A stretch of 64,000 bases of DNA, taken from positions 124,001 to 188,000 of the forward strand of contig DATKMJ010000067.1 in assembly GCA_035541935.1 (NCBI GenBank). The letters are read 5' to 3'. Source of the DNA: Candidatus Binatia bacterium (GTDB lineage Bacteria; Vulcanimicrobiota; Vulcanimicrobiia; Vulcanimicrobiales; Vulcanimicrobiaceae). Below, one piece after another: positions 1 to 7,464 of this stretch (within the stretch, counting starts at the first letter, position 1; every line of letters begins with the position of its first letter). Under the pieces are notes generated by a model, which was not told the DNA's origin, searched no databases, and was given only the letters and a program-made list of their open reading frames with translations. Both the position numbers and the translations under genes were made by a program.

Positions 1-706
1 CCGTCTTGTGCGCGATCGCGACGTCGTCGGGAAGCGGCTCGGGCAGCAGCGTGTTGTACTGGTCGGCCTCGAGAATCCCGATCATCTCGTTCGACGACCA
101 TTGATCCACCAGCTCGCGCCGCGCCATCAGCGTGAGAAGGCGCACGAGATCGGCCGGTGACGTCCGCAGCGTCTCGCGAATCGCCCAACCCTCGGTGCGC
201 ACGTCTCCCGCGAGGTGCGTGTGCGCCAGGCCGAGCGAGTACATCTGACGGTTGATGTTGCGCCGCCCGACGAGCCGAATGAGCATGTTCGTCGCGGTAT
301 TGTCGCTGACGTCAATCATCTTCTCGAGCAGCAGCGAGACCGGATACGACGTTCCGGCGGGCGCGTCGCAGAGGTCCCCCGAGCCGTAATCCTTATCCGA
401 CGCGAGCAGCGTCACGCGGCGGCGCAGGTCGAAGCGCCCGGCTTCGAGCTGGGTGAAGACCTCGACCATCACGGGAAGCTTGATCGTCGATGCCGCCGGC
501 ATGCTTTTGCTCGCGTTGAAGCCCGCGTGATAGCCGGTGCTGAGATCGACGACGTCGAGCGCGCTTGCGGCCGGCAGCCGGTGCGCCATCACGCGAACGT
601 CGGAATCGAGCCGGGCGAGGGGCGGCGGGAGATACGCACGCGCCGGCAGGGCCGGGAAGAGCGCAACCGAGAGGATGAATGCAGCAAAGGCCGCGCGCCG
701 CAGCAT
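1..706 (-). CDS. Class A beta-lactamase-like serine hydrolase (3' end outside window)
   Basis: The reading frame opens at an ATG at 706 and runs off the window start, so 235 codons are visible. The N-terminus (about residues 1-24) is a signal peptide ending in Ala-rich sequence, so the product is exported. Class A hallmarks appear in order: the SxxK nucleophile motif (STIK, 73-76), SDN (134-136), and HKT at the very edge (233-235), where the next base begins a Gly codon, giving the KTG box. These fit an active-site-serine beta-lactamase or a related penicillin-recognising hydrolase. The family includes true lactamases and enzymes with other substrates, and the missing C-terminus prevents a choice. 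It is divergent from the arginase gene, with about 60 bp between the starts. Confidence 0.85.
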   Translation of the reverse strand, partial: MLRRAAFAAFILSVALFPALPARAYLPPPLARLDSDVRVMAHRLPAASALDVVDLSTGYHAGFNASKSMPAASTIKLPVMVEVFTQLEAGRFDLRRRVTLLASDKDYGSGDLCDAPAGTSYPVSLLLEKMIDVSDNTATNMLIRLVGRRNINRQMYSLGLAHTHLAGDVRTEGWAIRETLRTSPADLVRLLTLMARRELVDQWSSNEMIGILEADQYNTLLPEPLPDDVAIAHKT

Positions 707-768
707 TTGCCTTGCTACTCCCGGGGGCGCGGCAAGACCTGCGGGCGGCCGAAACGAAGGCTGCGCGC

Positions 769-1656
769 GTGAGCACGACGTTTTCACCGGTGCGGCGCGT
801 CGACATCGTCGGCGTTCCGATGGATCTGGGCGCGAGCCGTCGCGGCGTGGACATGGGCCCGTCGGCGGTGCGCTACGCGAAACTGAACGACGCGGTACGG
901 CGGCTCGGCATCGTCACGATCATCGACCGCGGAAACCTCTACGTCCCGATCCGCGAGTCGGCCGAGGCAACCGACTCCTCGGCGAAATTCCTCGACGTCA
1001 TCACCGAGATCTGCGACGACCTCGCGAAGATCGTCGAAGATGCCATACGCTCCGGGGGCCTGCCGATCGTCCTCGGCGGCGATCACTCGATCGCAATGGG
1101 AACGCTCGCGGGTCTCACCGCTGCGTACGGAGCGCCGCCGGGACTCGTCTGGATCGACGCGCACGCCGACATCAATAACCCCGAGAGCTCCAGCAGCGGC
1201 AACGTCCACGGCATGCCGCTCTACTTTGCGCTACGCAACGGCTTCGCCGTGCCCTCGAGAACGGTGCAGATCGGCCTGCGCGACGTAGATCCGAACGAGA
1301 AGCGGCTGTTGCACGAGTTCGGCGTCAAGGCGTTTACGATGACCGACGTGGACAAGCTCGGAATGATGCGCGTGATGGAAGAGGCTCGAGATATCGCCGG
1401 TGCGGATAAGCGCCCGATCCACGTCTCGTTCGATATGGACGCGATAGACCCGAGCGAGGCGCCCGGCACGGGCACGCCCGTGAAGGGCGGCCTGAGTTAC
1501 CGCGAAGCGCACCTCGTGATGGAGATGCTCCACGACAGCGGACAGCTCGGCTCGATCGAAATGGTCGAGATCAATCCGATCCTCGATAACCGCAATCAGA
1601 CCGCGACGCTCGCGGTCGGCTTGATCTGCTCCGGCCTCGGAAAATCTATCCTCTAG
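769..1656 (+). CDS. rocF: Arginase
   Basis: This is a 295-residue ureohydrolase that should convert L-arginine to ornithine and urea in the cytoplasm with a binuclear Mn centre. Metal-ligand motifs are intact: GGDHS (103-107), DAHAD (130-134), NVHGMP (145-150) and SFDMDAIDP (Asp222 and Asp224). The C-terminal half (GTPVKGGLSYRE, EMVEINPILD) resembles Bacillus-type arginase more than agmatinase. I chose GTG at 769 because an AAGG-type ribosome site lies 9 bases upstream. A longer in-frame start exists, but its extra 30 residues are not arginase-like and overlap the upstream divergent gene. No urease or ornithine genes are adjacent. The family call is firm; arginase over a related ureohydrolase is likely. 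Confidence 0.9.
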   Translation: MSTTFSPVRRVDIVGVPMDLGASRRGVDMGPSAVRYAKLNDAVRRLGIVTIIDRGNLYVPIRESAEATDSSAKFLDVITEICDDLAKIVEDAIRSGGLPIVLGGDHSIAMGTLAGLTAAYGAPPGLVWIDAHADINNPESSSSGNVHGMPLYFALRNGFAVPSRTVQIGLRDVDPNEKRLLHEFGVKAFTMTDVDKLGMMRVMEEARDIAGADKRPIHVSFDMDAIDPSEAPGTGTPVKGGLSYREAHLVMEMLHDSGQLGSIEMVEINPILDNRNQTATLAVGLICSGLGKSIL

Positions 1657-1661
1657 CCCCC

Positions 1662-1834
1662 GTGTCACCGTTGTCACCCTGAGCGTCGTCGTGTCACCCT
1701 GAGCGCAGTCGAAGGGCTGAGCGTGTGTCACCCTGAGCGTAGTCGAAGGGCGAAGGGCGAAGGGCCCGTGTCACCGTGTCACCGTTGTCATCCTGAGCGG
1801 AGTCGAAGGGCGAAGGGCGAAGGGCGAAGGGCGA
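1662..1834. repeat. Intergenic repeat array (TGTCAYCCTGAGCG family) with CGAAGGG heptamers
   Basis: At least three copies of a roughly 25-bp unit are present (from about 1692, 1727 and 1786). Each begins TGTCAYCCTGAGCG and ends AGTCGAAGGG, with partial copies between. Two copies run into tandem CGAAGGG heptamers, about two after 1750 and four after 1810. The same core recurs at 21.5 kb. Units of this sequence are common between genes in many unrelated bacterial genomes. Here the array sits between two convergent genes and is partly translated as the tail of the TonB-like gene. Confidence 0.85.
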
Positions 1835-2536
1835 AAGCTTGATCGTCGCTACGCCCTGACACGCAACGCCGCCGCCGCAAACCGCGGGGTCCCAACTTGC
1901 GTCGGCGAGCAGCGACCGAATGCGGCTCTCGGTCTGCGCATCGATCGGCGGGTCGAACGTGATGCTCTGCGTGCGTCCGTCGTCGCCGACGGTGACGACG
2001 AGCGTGACGTGCGCGCCCATCGAATCGAGCTGCTTACGAACGCCGGGATCGAGCACCGGGTCGGGCTGTTCCGCGCCGAACGGCAGGTAGCCGCCGGCCT
2101 GATGCGTGCCGACGCTCGAGACGGCGCGCGTTGCCGGCGAGGCCTGCGCGTTCGGCGGGTCGTCGCTCTTTGCGTTCCCCGCTCCGGGGCGCGCTACCGC
2201 GCCGATCGCGGGAGCGGCGGGCGCGTTCGTCGCGACGCTCGTCTGCGCGGCCGAACGGGGATGCGGCCTTGCGTTGACGAGACGCAGTTCGCTTGCGAGA
2301 TTGACCGCGGCCTTGACGTCACGATGCGGCGCGAGCGCGCGCGGCGGCGGATGCGGTGCCCGCGGCGGCGTGATCTGCACGTGGAGGATGCGGGTGAAGC
2401 TTACGGTCTCGATCGGCGTCGCGGTCGAAGCCGTCCAGGCCAACGCCGGAATCGAGAGCGCGACGAGCGCGTGAATTCCCACGGAAGCGAGCGTCGCTCG
2501 TTCCATTCGCGTTCGTGCGCCCAGCGCGGCAGCCAT
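1694..2536 (-). CDS. TonB-like protein (single TM, C-terminal TonB-type domain)
   Basis: The protein has 280 residues. ATG at 2536 follows a strong ribosome site (GGGAGGT). One N-terminal membrane segment (about 16-34) is followed by a Pro/Ala-rich linker and a C-terminal TonB-like or energy-transducer-like domain (VTLVVTVGDDGR, then a WDPA and VATIKL region with two Cys). It should sit in the inner membrane with its C-terminus in the periplasm. The last 40 or so residues are unusual: they are translated intergenic repeat (SPFALRPSPFD, then a second SPFDYAQGD), so the ancestral end was probably near ATIKLSPFA. It follows the MT-A70 gene by 20 bp and is the last gene of the heme operon. No ExbB or ExbD genes are nearby, so the function is inferred from architecture only. 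Confidence 0.65.
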   Translation of the reverse strand: MAAALGARTRMERATLASVGIHALVALSIPALAWTASTATPIETVSFTRILHVQITPPRAPHPPPRALAPHRDVKAAVNLASELRLVNARPHPRSAAQTSVATNAPAAPAIGAVARPGAGNAKSDDPPNAQASPATRAVSSVGTHQAGGYLPFGAEQPDPVLDPGVRKQLDSMGAHVTLVVTVGDDGRTQSITFDPPIDAQTESRIRSLLADASWDPAVCGGGVACQGVATIKLSPFALRPSPFDSAQDDNGDTVTRALRPSPFDYAQGDTRSALRLRSG

Positions 2537-2556
2537 GAGGTGACCTCCCTTCGAGT

Positions 2557-3213
2557 TCAACGTGCGGCCGCCCCCGCGCGTGACCCCGCGGGAGCGGCGC
2601 CGGCCTCGGCTCCCCAGACGTCCCAGCCGCGCGCTCGCGAGCGCGCGAAGAGTTCGATGCGCGGCCGCCGCCCGCAGAGACGCTCGATCATCGAGCGGAA
2701 GATCGCCGGCTTCTCGCTGTGGGCGCCGCGTTGCGCCAAGACGACCTGCGGCTGCGCGAGGTCGAGAATCGGAAACGGCCTGCCGGTCGGATGCGTCGTC
2801 GCGACGAGCACGAGCTCCGAGGTCGGCTTCGTAAACGTCGGCATCACGCCTTGGCCCGCGATGATCTCGCCGCGCTTGTTCACCTTCACCCAGACGTACG
2901 CGACACCGCGATAGTGTAAGCCCCACGCGTCGATCAACTCCATCGCGAAGTCGAGCCGCGGGCAGGTCGCCCAGAGAAAGACCGCGGCGCGCGAGTTCAA
3001 CATCCTACGTACGTCGATTGCGGCCAGCTCCTCGAGCGACATGAGAGGATAGTGCTTGGCGGCGGCGGCGTCTTTGATCGGGCTGCCGTAGTAATACCAC
3101 GGCGGATCCACGTAGGCAATGTCGTAGCGCTTTGCCGGAAGCGGCGGCAAGACGAGATGCTGCGCTGCGGGAGTGCGCCGCTGCAACCGCCGCGCGTGTG
3201 CCTCGGCCTTCAT
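2557..3213 (-). CDS. MT-A70 family N6-adenine methyltransferase
   Basis: The product has 218 residues. MT-A70 enzymes transfer methyl from S-adenosylmethionine to adenine N6 in RNA or DNA. The catalytic DPPW tetrad is at 36-39 (YVDPPWYYYG), followed by the family blocks LWATCPRLDFAMELIDAWG, WVKVNK and the SEKPAIFRSMIERL region. The start ATG overlaps the stop of the upstream DUF92 gene (ATGA, 3210-3213), so translation is probably coupled. No restriction endonuclease or specificity subunit is nearby, so it looks like an orphan methyltransferase. Prokaryotic members often modify DNA, but the substrate cannot be read from sequence. Its place in a tetrapyrrole operon is odd. Confidence 0.85.
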   Translation of the reverse strand: MKAEAHARRLQRRTPAAQHLVLPPLPAKRYDIAYVDPPWYYYGSPIKDAAAAKHYPLMSLEELAAIDVRRMLNSRAAVFLWATCPRLDFAMELIDAWGLHYRGVAYVWVKVNKRGEIIAGQGVMPTFTKPTSELVLVATTHPTGRPFPILDLAQPQVVLAQRGAHSEKPAIFRSMIERLCGRRPRIELFARSRARGWDVWGAEAGAAPAGSRAGAAAR

Positions 3214-3986
3214 CCCGCGAATTGCGCCGAGGCGAAGGCCGCGACGATCGCGCCGCAGAGCGTCGCGCCGAAGTTGACCGCGTCGTTCTCGATCCAGCCC
3301 ACGCCGCGCCGCAACTCGGTCGGCGCGCCGCAGCCGTGACGCCGAAACTCGGAATGACGGCCGCACCGCGGACACCACCGCAGCGCCTGCACCGTCGCTC
3401 CCGCGAGCGAGTCGAGCAGCGTGCCGGCGACGCCGCCGAGCGCGACGCACCAGAACGGCGCGAGATGCACCGCCGCCGCGACGGCGCCGATCCAGAGCGC
3501 GCCCGCAACCGTTGCCGCGATGCCGAGCGGCGTCACTCCGCCCGAGAAGCCCGGCGCTACGCTCTCGAAGGTGACGATCGAGACCGGCGCGCTCCGCGAG
3601 AGCATGCCGATCTCCGTCGCCCACGTATCCGCCGACGCCGCCGCGAACGCGCCCGCGAACGCCGCGGCGAAGAGCGCGCCGCCGTGCGTGCCCGCCAGCG
3701 CGCAGAAGGCGGCGACGCCGCCGTTCGCAGCGACCTGCCATCCGTTGCGCGCTCCATGCTGCGCGTCGCTCTCGATCGAGCGCTTGCGCGCGCGCCCTAC
3801 GCGCGAGAGCAACGTCGACGGAATGAAGAACGCGAAGAGCACCGCCGACCCGGGCCATCCGCCGGCGCTGAAGACGATCGCGCCGACGACGAATGCGGCG
3901 ACCGCCCCGCCGCGCGTGAGACTCCCGGCGGCATGCGCGATCGCCGCGACGATCGCGGCGAGCACGACGCCGGCGACGATCTGCAC
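3210..3986 (-). CDS. DUF92 (TMEM19-like) integral membrane protein
   Basis: The product has 258 residues, mostly hydrophobic, with about six or seven membrane segments and the DUF92 pattern: SADTWATEIG, a GGVTPLG loop, a Cys-rich segment (WCPRCGRH, HGCG) and WIENDAVN near the end. Some family members are annotated as phytyl or farnesyl-phosphate kinases of prenol salvage, but this one has no specific evidence for that. I chose GTG at 3986, one base after the CobA-HemD stop. Longer frames upstream only shadow the CobA-HemD gene. The stop overlaps the MT-A70 ATG by 4 bp. Confidence 0.8.
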   Translation of the reverse strand: MQIVAGVVLAAIVAAIAHAAGSLTRGGAVAAFVVGAIVFSAGGWPGSAVLFAFFIPSTLLSRVGRARKRSIESDAQHGARNGWQVAANGGVAAFCALAGTHGGALFAAAFAGAFAAASADTWATEIGMLSRSAPVSIVTFESVAPGFSGGVTPLGIAATVAGALWIGAVAAAVHLAPFWCVALGGVAGTLLDSLAGATVQALRWCPRCGRHSEFRRHGCGAPTELRRGVGWIENDAVNFGATLCGAIVAAFASAQFAG

Positions 3987-3987
3987 G

Positions 3988-5511
3988 CTACACCGGCCGC
4001 GCCGCGTGTGCTTCGAGCGCCTCGAGCAGACCGGCCGTCGTGTATCGCTCCGCGACGACGTCGACGCGCAGCCCGGCCTCTTCCGCCGCGCGCGCCGTGA
4101 TCGGCCCGATGCAAGCGACGAGTTTGCCGCGCGCCGCGCTCGCCGCGCGATCCTCGCCTCCGAGCAACTCGGCAAAGCCGCGCACGGTACTCGCGCTCGT
4201 GAACGTCAAGATGTCGGCGCGCTCGACGCTCTCGGCAAAACCCGGCGTGGGTGGGACGACCGTCTTGTATGCGGGCACGACGAGCGCCGCGATCCCCGCC
4301 TCTTCGAGCATTGCGGGAAGCACGTCGCGCGCCTCTTGCGCGCGATAGATAAGCGCGCGATCTCCGCGGCGCGCGCTCGCGACGATCGCGCGCGCCATCT
4401 CTTCGGCGACGAAGACCTCGGGAACGAGATCGGCGCGAACGCCGTAGGCTCGAAGACGATCGGCGGTGCGCTCGCCGATCGCGGCGACCTTCGCGCGTCC
4501 GATCGCGCGCGCGTCGGCGCCGCGCGACTCCAGCCGCGCAAAGAATGCATCGACGCCGTTTTGCGAGGTGAAGACGAGCCACGCGAACGAGTCGAGTTCG
4601 TCGAGCGCGCGTTCGGCGGCACCGGCGTCGTCGGCGGGTTCGATCGCGATCGCCGGCGCGGCGATCGGCTGCGCGCCGCGCTCGAGGAGCGCGTGCGCGA
4701 ACGCCTCGGATTGCTCGCCCGCGCGCGTAATTAACACGCGTTTGCCGAAGAGCGGCGTCTCGTCGAACCAGCGCAGACGCTCGCGCAGCCGCGCGACGCT
4801 GCCGATGACGACGACCGCGGGCGCGCCGATCTTGGCCGCCGCGACGTCGTCGGCGATCGTCGCGAGCGTGCCGAGCACGGTGCGCTGGCTCGGGCGCGTG
4901 CCTTCTTGCACCACCGCGGCCGGCGTATCTTCGGAGAGGCCGTTCTCGACGAGGCGCCGCGCGATTTCGCGCAGATTCGCCGTCGCCATCAATCCGACGA
5001 GCGTACGCTGCGGGTCGGCGAGCTTCGCCCAGTCGAGCGTCGAGGCGGGCTTGCTGGGATCTTCGTGTCCGGTGAAGACGGTAAACGACGCGGCGTGCTC
5101 GCGATGCGTCACCGGAATCCCCGCATAGGCCGGCGCCGCGAGCGCCGAGCTCACGCCCGGGACAATTTCGAACGCTATGCCCGCGGCGCGCAGGGCCTCG
5201 GCCTCTTCGCCGCCGCGCCCGAAGACGAACGGATCGCCGCCCTTGAGACGAACGACGTGACGCCCTTCGCGCGCCTTCGCGATCGCGAGCCGCTCGATCT
5301 CCTCTTGTTCCATCGCGTGGTCGCCCGCGCGCTTTCCGACGTAGATGCGCTCGCACGAAGGCGGCGCGAGCGCGACGATCGCATCGCTAGCGAGCGCGTC
5401 GTAGAGCAGCACGTCCGCGGAGCGCAGGAGTTGCGCGCCCCGTAACGTCAGCAGGCCCGGGTCGCCCGGGCCTGCGCCGACGAGGGAGACGCGTCCGCGC
5501 TCGCTACTCAC
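3988..5511 (-). CDS. cobA-hemD: Uroporphyrinogen-III C-methyltransferase / uroporphyrinogen-III synthase fusion
   Basis: The protein has 507 residues in two domains. Residues 1 to about 245 are a SUMT (CobA) methyltransferase with the SAM-binding VGAGPGDPG loop (11-19), the RLKGGDPFVFGRGGEE signature and the PGVSSALA loop. It makes precorrin-2. Residues from about 255 on are a HemD-type synthase (VLITRA, LVFTSQNGV, FTSASTVRGF, ACIGPITA) that closes hydroxymethylbilane to uroporphyrinogen III. One chain therefore carries the branch point to heme and siroheme. It overlaps hemA by 8 bp. CobA-HemD fusions are known in several phyla. Confidence 0.93.
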   Translation of the reverse strand: MSSERGRVSLVGAGPGDPGLLTLRGAQLLRSADVLLYDALASDAIVALAPPSCERIYVGKRAGDHAMEQEEIERLAIAKAREGRHVVRLKGGDPFVFGRGGEEAEALRAAGIAFEIVPGVSSALAAPAYAGIPVTHREHAASFTVFTGHEDPSKPASTLDWAKLADPQRTLVGLMATANLREIARRLVENGLSEDTPAAVVQEGTRPSQRTVLGTLATIADDVAAAKIGAPAVVVIGSVARLRERLRWFDETPLFGKRVLITRAGEQSEAFAHALLERGAQPIAAPAIAIEPADDAGAAERALDELDSFAWLVFTSQNGVDAFFARLESRGADARAIGRAKVAAIGERTADRLRAYGVRADLVPEVFVAEEMARAIVASARRGDRALIYRAQEARDVLPAMLEEAGIAALVVPAYKTVVPPTPGFAESVERADILTFTSASTVRGFAELLGGEDRAASAARGKLVACIGPITARAAEEAGLRVDVVAERYTTAGLLEALEAHAARPV

Positions 5512-6796
5512 CGCCGTCGACCAGATCGAGTTCGAAGAGATCCCCCAAGACGCGCGCGCTCGACAGCGCTTCGGCGCCGTCGGTCGTCGCCTGCTCGCGC
5601 ATCCGCAGGATCGCCGAGTGGAGCAGCTTCGAGACGATCGTCATCGTCATGCCGGTGACGAGCATGCGTTCGCGTTCGCCGAGGTCGGGGACTCGTGCCA
5701 GTAGCCGCTCCAGTTCGGCGACGCGAATCGCCTCCGCTTTCTGCGTCAGCCGCGCGATGACGGGAACCGCGACGCGCGAGCGATACCAGTCCTCGAACCG
5801 CGCCGCGTACTCCGCAATGATCTCCTCGACGGCGGGAATCGCCTCGCGCCGCGCTTCGAGCCGCGCGTTGACGAGCGATTTCAGGCCGTCGATGTCGACG
5901 AGCGAGACGTTGGCGACGTTGGCGACCTCGGGATCGACGTCGCGCGGCACGGCAATATCCACGATAAAGAGCGGGCGGTTCGGGCGCTGCGCCATCGCGG
6001 CGGCGACGCGCTCTTCGTCGAGCACGAAGTTCGAAGAACCGGTGGATGCGACGACGACGTCGGCGGCCGCCAGCGCGTCGACGAGTTCGGGCATCTCGAC
6101 GGCCTCGCCGAGACCCGCTTCCGCGACGACGTCGCGCGAACGCGAAATCGTGCGATTCGCGACGATCACGCGCGCGGCGCCCTCTTGGCGCAGGCGCTTC
6201 ACGGCGGTGCGGCCCATCTTGCCGGCTCCGACGACGAGGATCGAGCTGCCGTCGAGCGTTCCCAGGCGCGCGCGGGCCACTTCTACCGCGGCGGTCGCGA
6301 TCGAGACCGACTCGCCGCCGATGCCGGTCTGCGCGCGCGCCGCCTTGCCGGCTGCCAGCGCTTCGCGGAAGAGCCGGTGCAGCGTGCGGCCGAGCGATTT
6401 CGCGCGCGTCGCGGCGACGTACGCGTCTTTGACCTGTCCGAGGATCTCCGCCTCGCCGATCAGCATCGAGTCGAGCCCCGTGCAGACGCGGAAGAGATGC
6501 TCGACCGCCTGATGCCCGAGATGCGTGTAGAGATACGACTCGAGGTCGTAGCTCGTCGTGCTGTGGCGGAAGTTCGAGAGGAACGATTTGATCTGCGAAG
6601 CGCCGCTCTCGTAATCGTCGAGCTCCGCGTAGATCTCGAGGCGGCCGCACGTCTGCAGCATCGCCGCCTCGCGCACCGCTTCGTAGTCGCGCAGCGCGAC
6701 GAGCGCCTCGGCCATCCGCGCTGCCGGAAACGCGTGACGTTCGCGGACCTCGACGGGCGCGGTGTGGTGCGAGAGGCCGATGCAGGTGATCGGCAT
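5504..6796 (-). CDS. hemA: Glutamyl-tRNA reductase
   Basis: The product has 430 residues. It reduces glutamyl-tRNA(Glu) with NADPH to glutamate-1-semialdehyde, the first committed step of C5-pathway tetrapyrrole synthesis. GLSHHTAPVEVRE lies at 7-19 and the nucleophile Cys50 sits in LQTCGRLEIY. Most homologues read TCNR at that point, so Gly51 is a mild oddity. The family blocks GLDSMLIGEAEILGQVK and the Rossmann motif VVGAGKMGR are present, followed by the C-terminal dimerisation helix region. ATG at 6796 lies 2 bp from the rex stop. The next enzyme, HemL, is in the same operon. Confidence 0.96.
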   Translation of the reverse strand: MPITCIGLSHHTAPVEVRERHAFPAARMAEALVALRDYEAVREAAMLQTCGRLEIYAELDDYESGASQIKSFLSNFRHSTTSYDLESYLYTHLGHQAVEHLFRVCTGLDSMLIGEAEILGQVKDAYVAATRAKSLGRTLHRLFREALAAGKAARAQTGIGGESVSIATAAVEVARARLGTLDGSSILVVGAGKMGRTAVKRLRQEGAARVIVANRTISRSRDVVAEAGLGEAVEMPELVDALAAADVVVASTGSSNFVLDEERVAAAMAQRPNRPLFIVDIAVPRDVDPEVANVANVSLVDIDGLKSLVNARLEARREAIPAVEEIIAEYAARFEDWYRSRVAVPVIARLTQKAEAIRVAELERLLARVPDLGERERMLVTGMTMTIVSKLLHSAILRMREQATTDGAEALSSARVLGDLFELDLVDGGE

Positions 6797-6798
6797 CG

Positions 6799-7464
6799 CT
6801 ACTCCACGCTCAAGCGATGCGTGAGGATCGCCATCTCGCCGGCGAGATCGATGTTGCGCACGATGACGCCGGCGTCGAGTTGCAGCGGCATCGGCGCGAA
6901 GTTGAGGATCGCGCGAATGCCGAGATCGGCGACGCGCCGCGCGATCTCTTGCGCGGCTTCGGCGGGCACGGAGATCACGGCGATGTTCGCTCCGCAGCGC
7001 GGCAGCACGCGCTCCATCTCGGCGACGTCCTCGACGACGATTCCCTGCCAGCTCTGGCCGACGACGGCCGGGGAGCGATCGAAGATCGCCGCGACGTTGA
7101 AGCGCTGCTCGCGCGCCGTGATGAACGCGGCGAAGGCGCGCCCGAGATATCCGAAACCGACGATCGCGATCCGCCAGTCATGCTCCAATCCTAAGACCCA
7201 GGCGAGCTGTTCGACTAGCGGATCGATCGCATAGCCCTGCCCGCGCCGGCCCAGCGTGCCGAGCGAGCAGAGATCCTTGCGGATCTGCGTGCTCGCGATC
7301 GTGTGCCCGAGGAGCGCGGCGAGCCCGTGCGAGGTGATCGTGCGCTTGCCGGCGGCGCGAGCCTGGCGCAGCGCCCGGTGGTAGGCGTAGAGGCGCGGCA
7401 CCGAGACCTCTCCGAGCGGTTCGGCGATGTCGAGGCGGCGCGCCTCGAGCTTGGGATCGATCAC
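6799..7464 (-). CDS. rex: Redox-sensing transcriptional repressor Rex
   Basis: The product has 221 residues. Rex senses the NADH/NAD+ ratio and represses respiratory and fermentative genes when NADH is low. It has an N-terminal winged helix (about 1-85, with VPRLYAYHRAL and IRKDLCSLGTLGRRGQGY) and a C-terminal NAD(H)-binding Rossmann domain (VGFGYLGRA near 103, FDRSP). It overlaps hemL by 4 bp and lies 2 bp before hemA. That placement suggests tetrapyrrole supply is tied to the cell's redox state, and Rex may regulate its own operon. I found no clear Rex palindrome in the 62-bp gap upstream of the operon. Confidence 0.93.
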   Translation of the reverse strand: MIDPKLEARRLDIAEPLGEVSVPRLYAYHRALRQARAAGKRTITSHGLAALLGHTIASTQIRKDLCSLGTLGRRGQGYAIDPLVEQLAWVLGLEHDWRIAIVGFGYLGRAFAAFITAREQRFNVAAIFDRSPAVVGQSWQGIVVEDVAEMERVLPRCGANIAVISVPAEAAQEIARRVADLGIRAILNFAPMPLQLDAGVIVRNIDLAGEMAILTHRLSVE

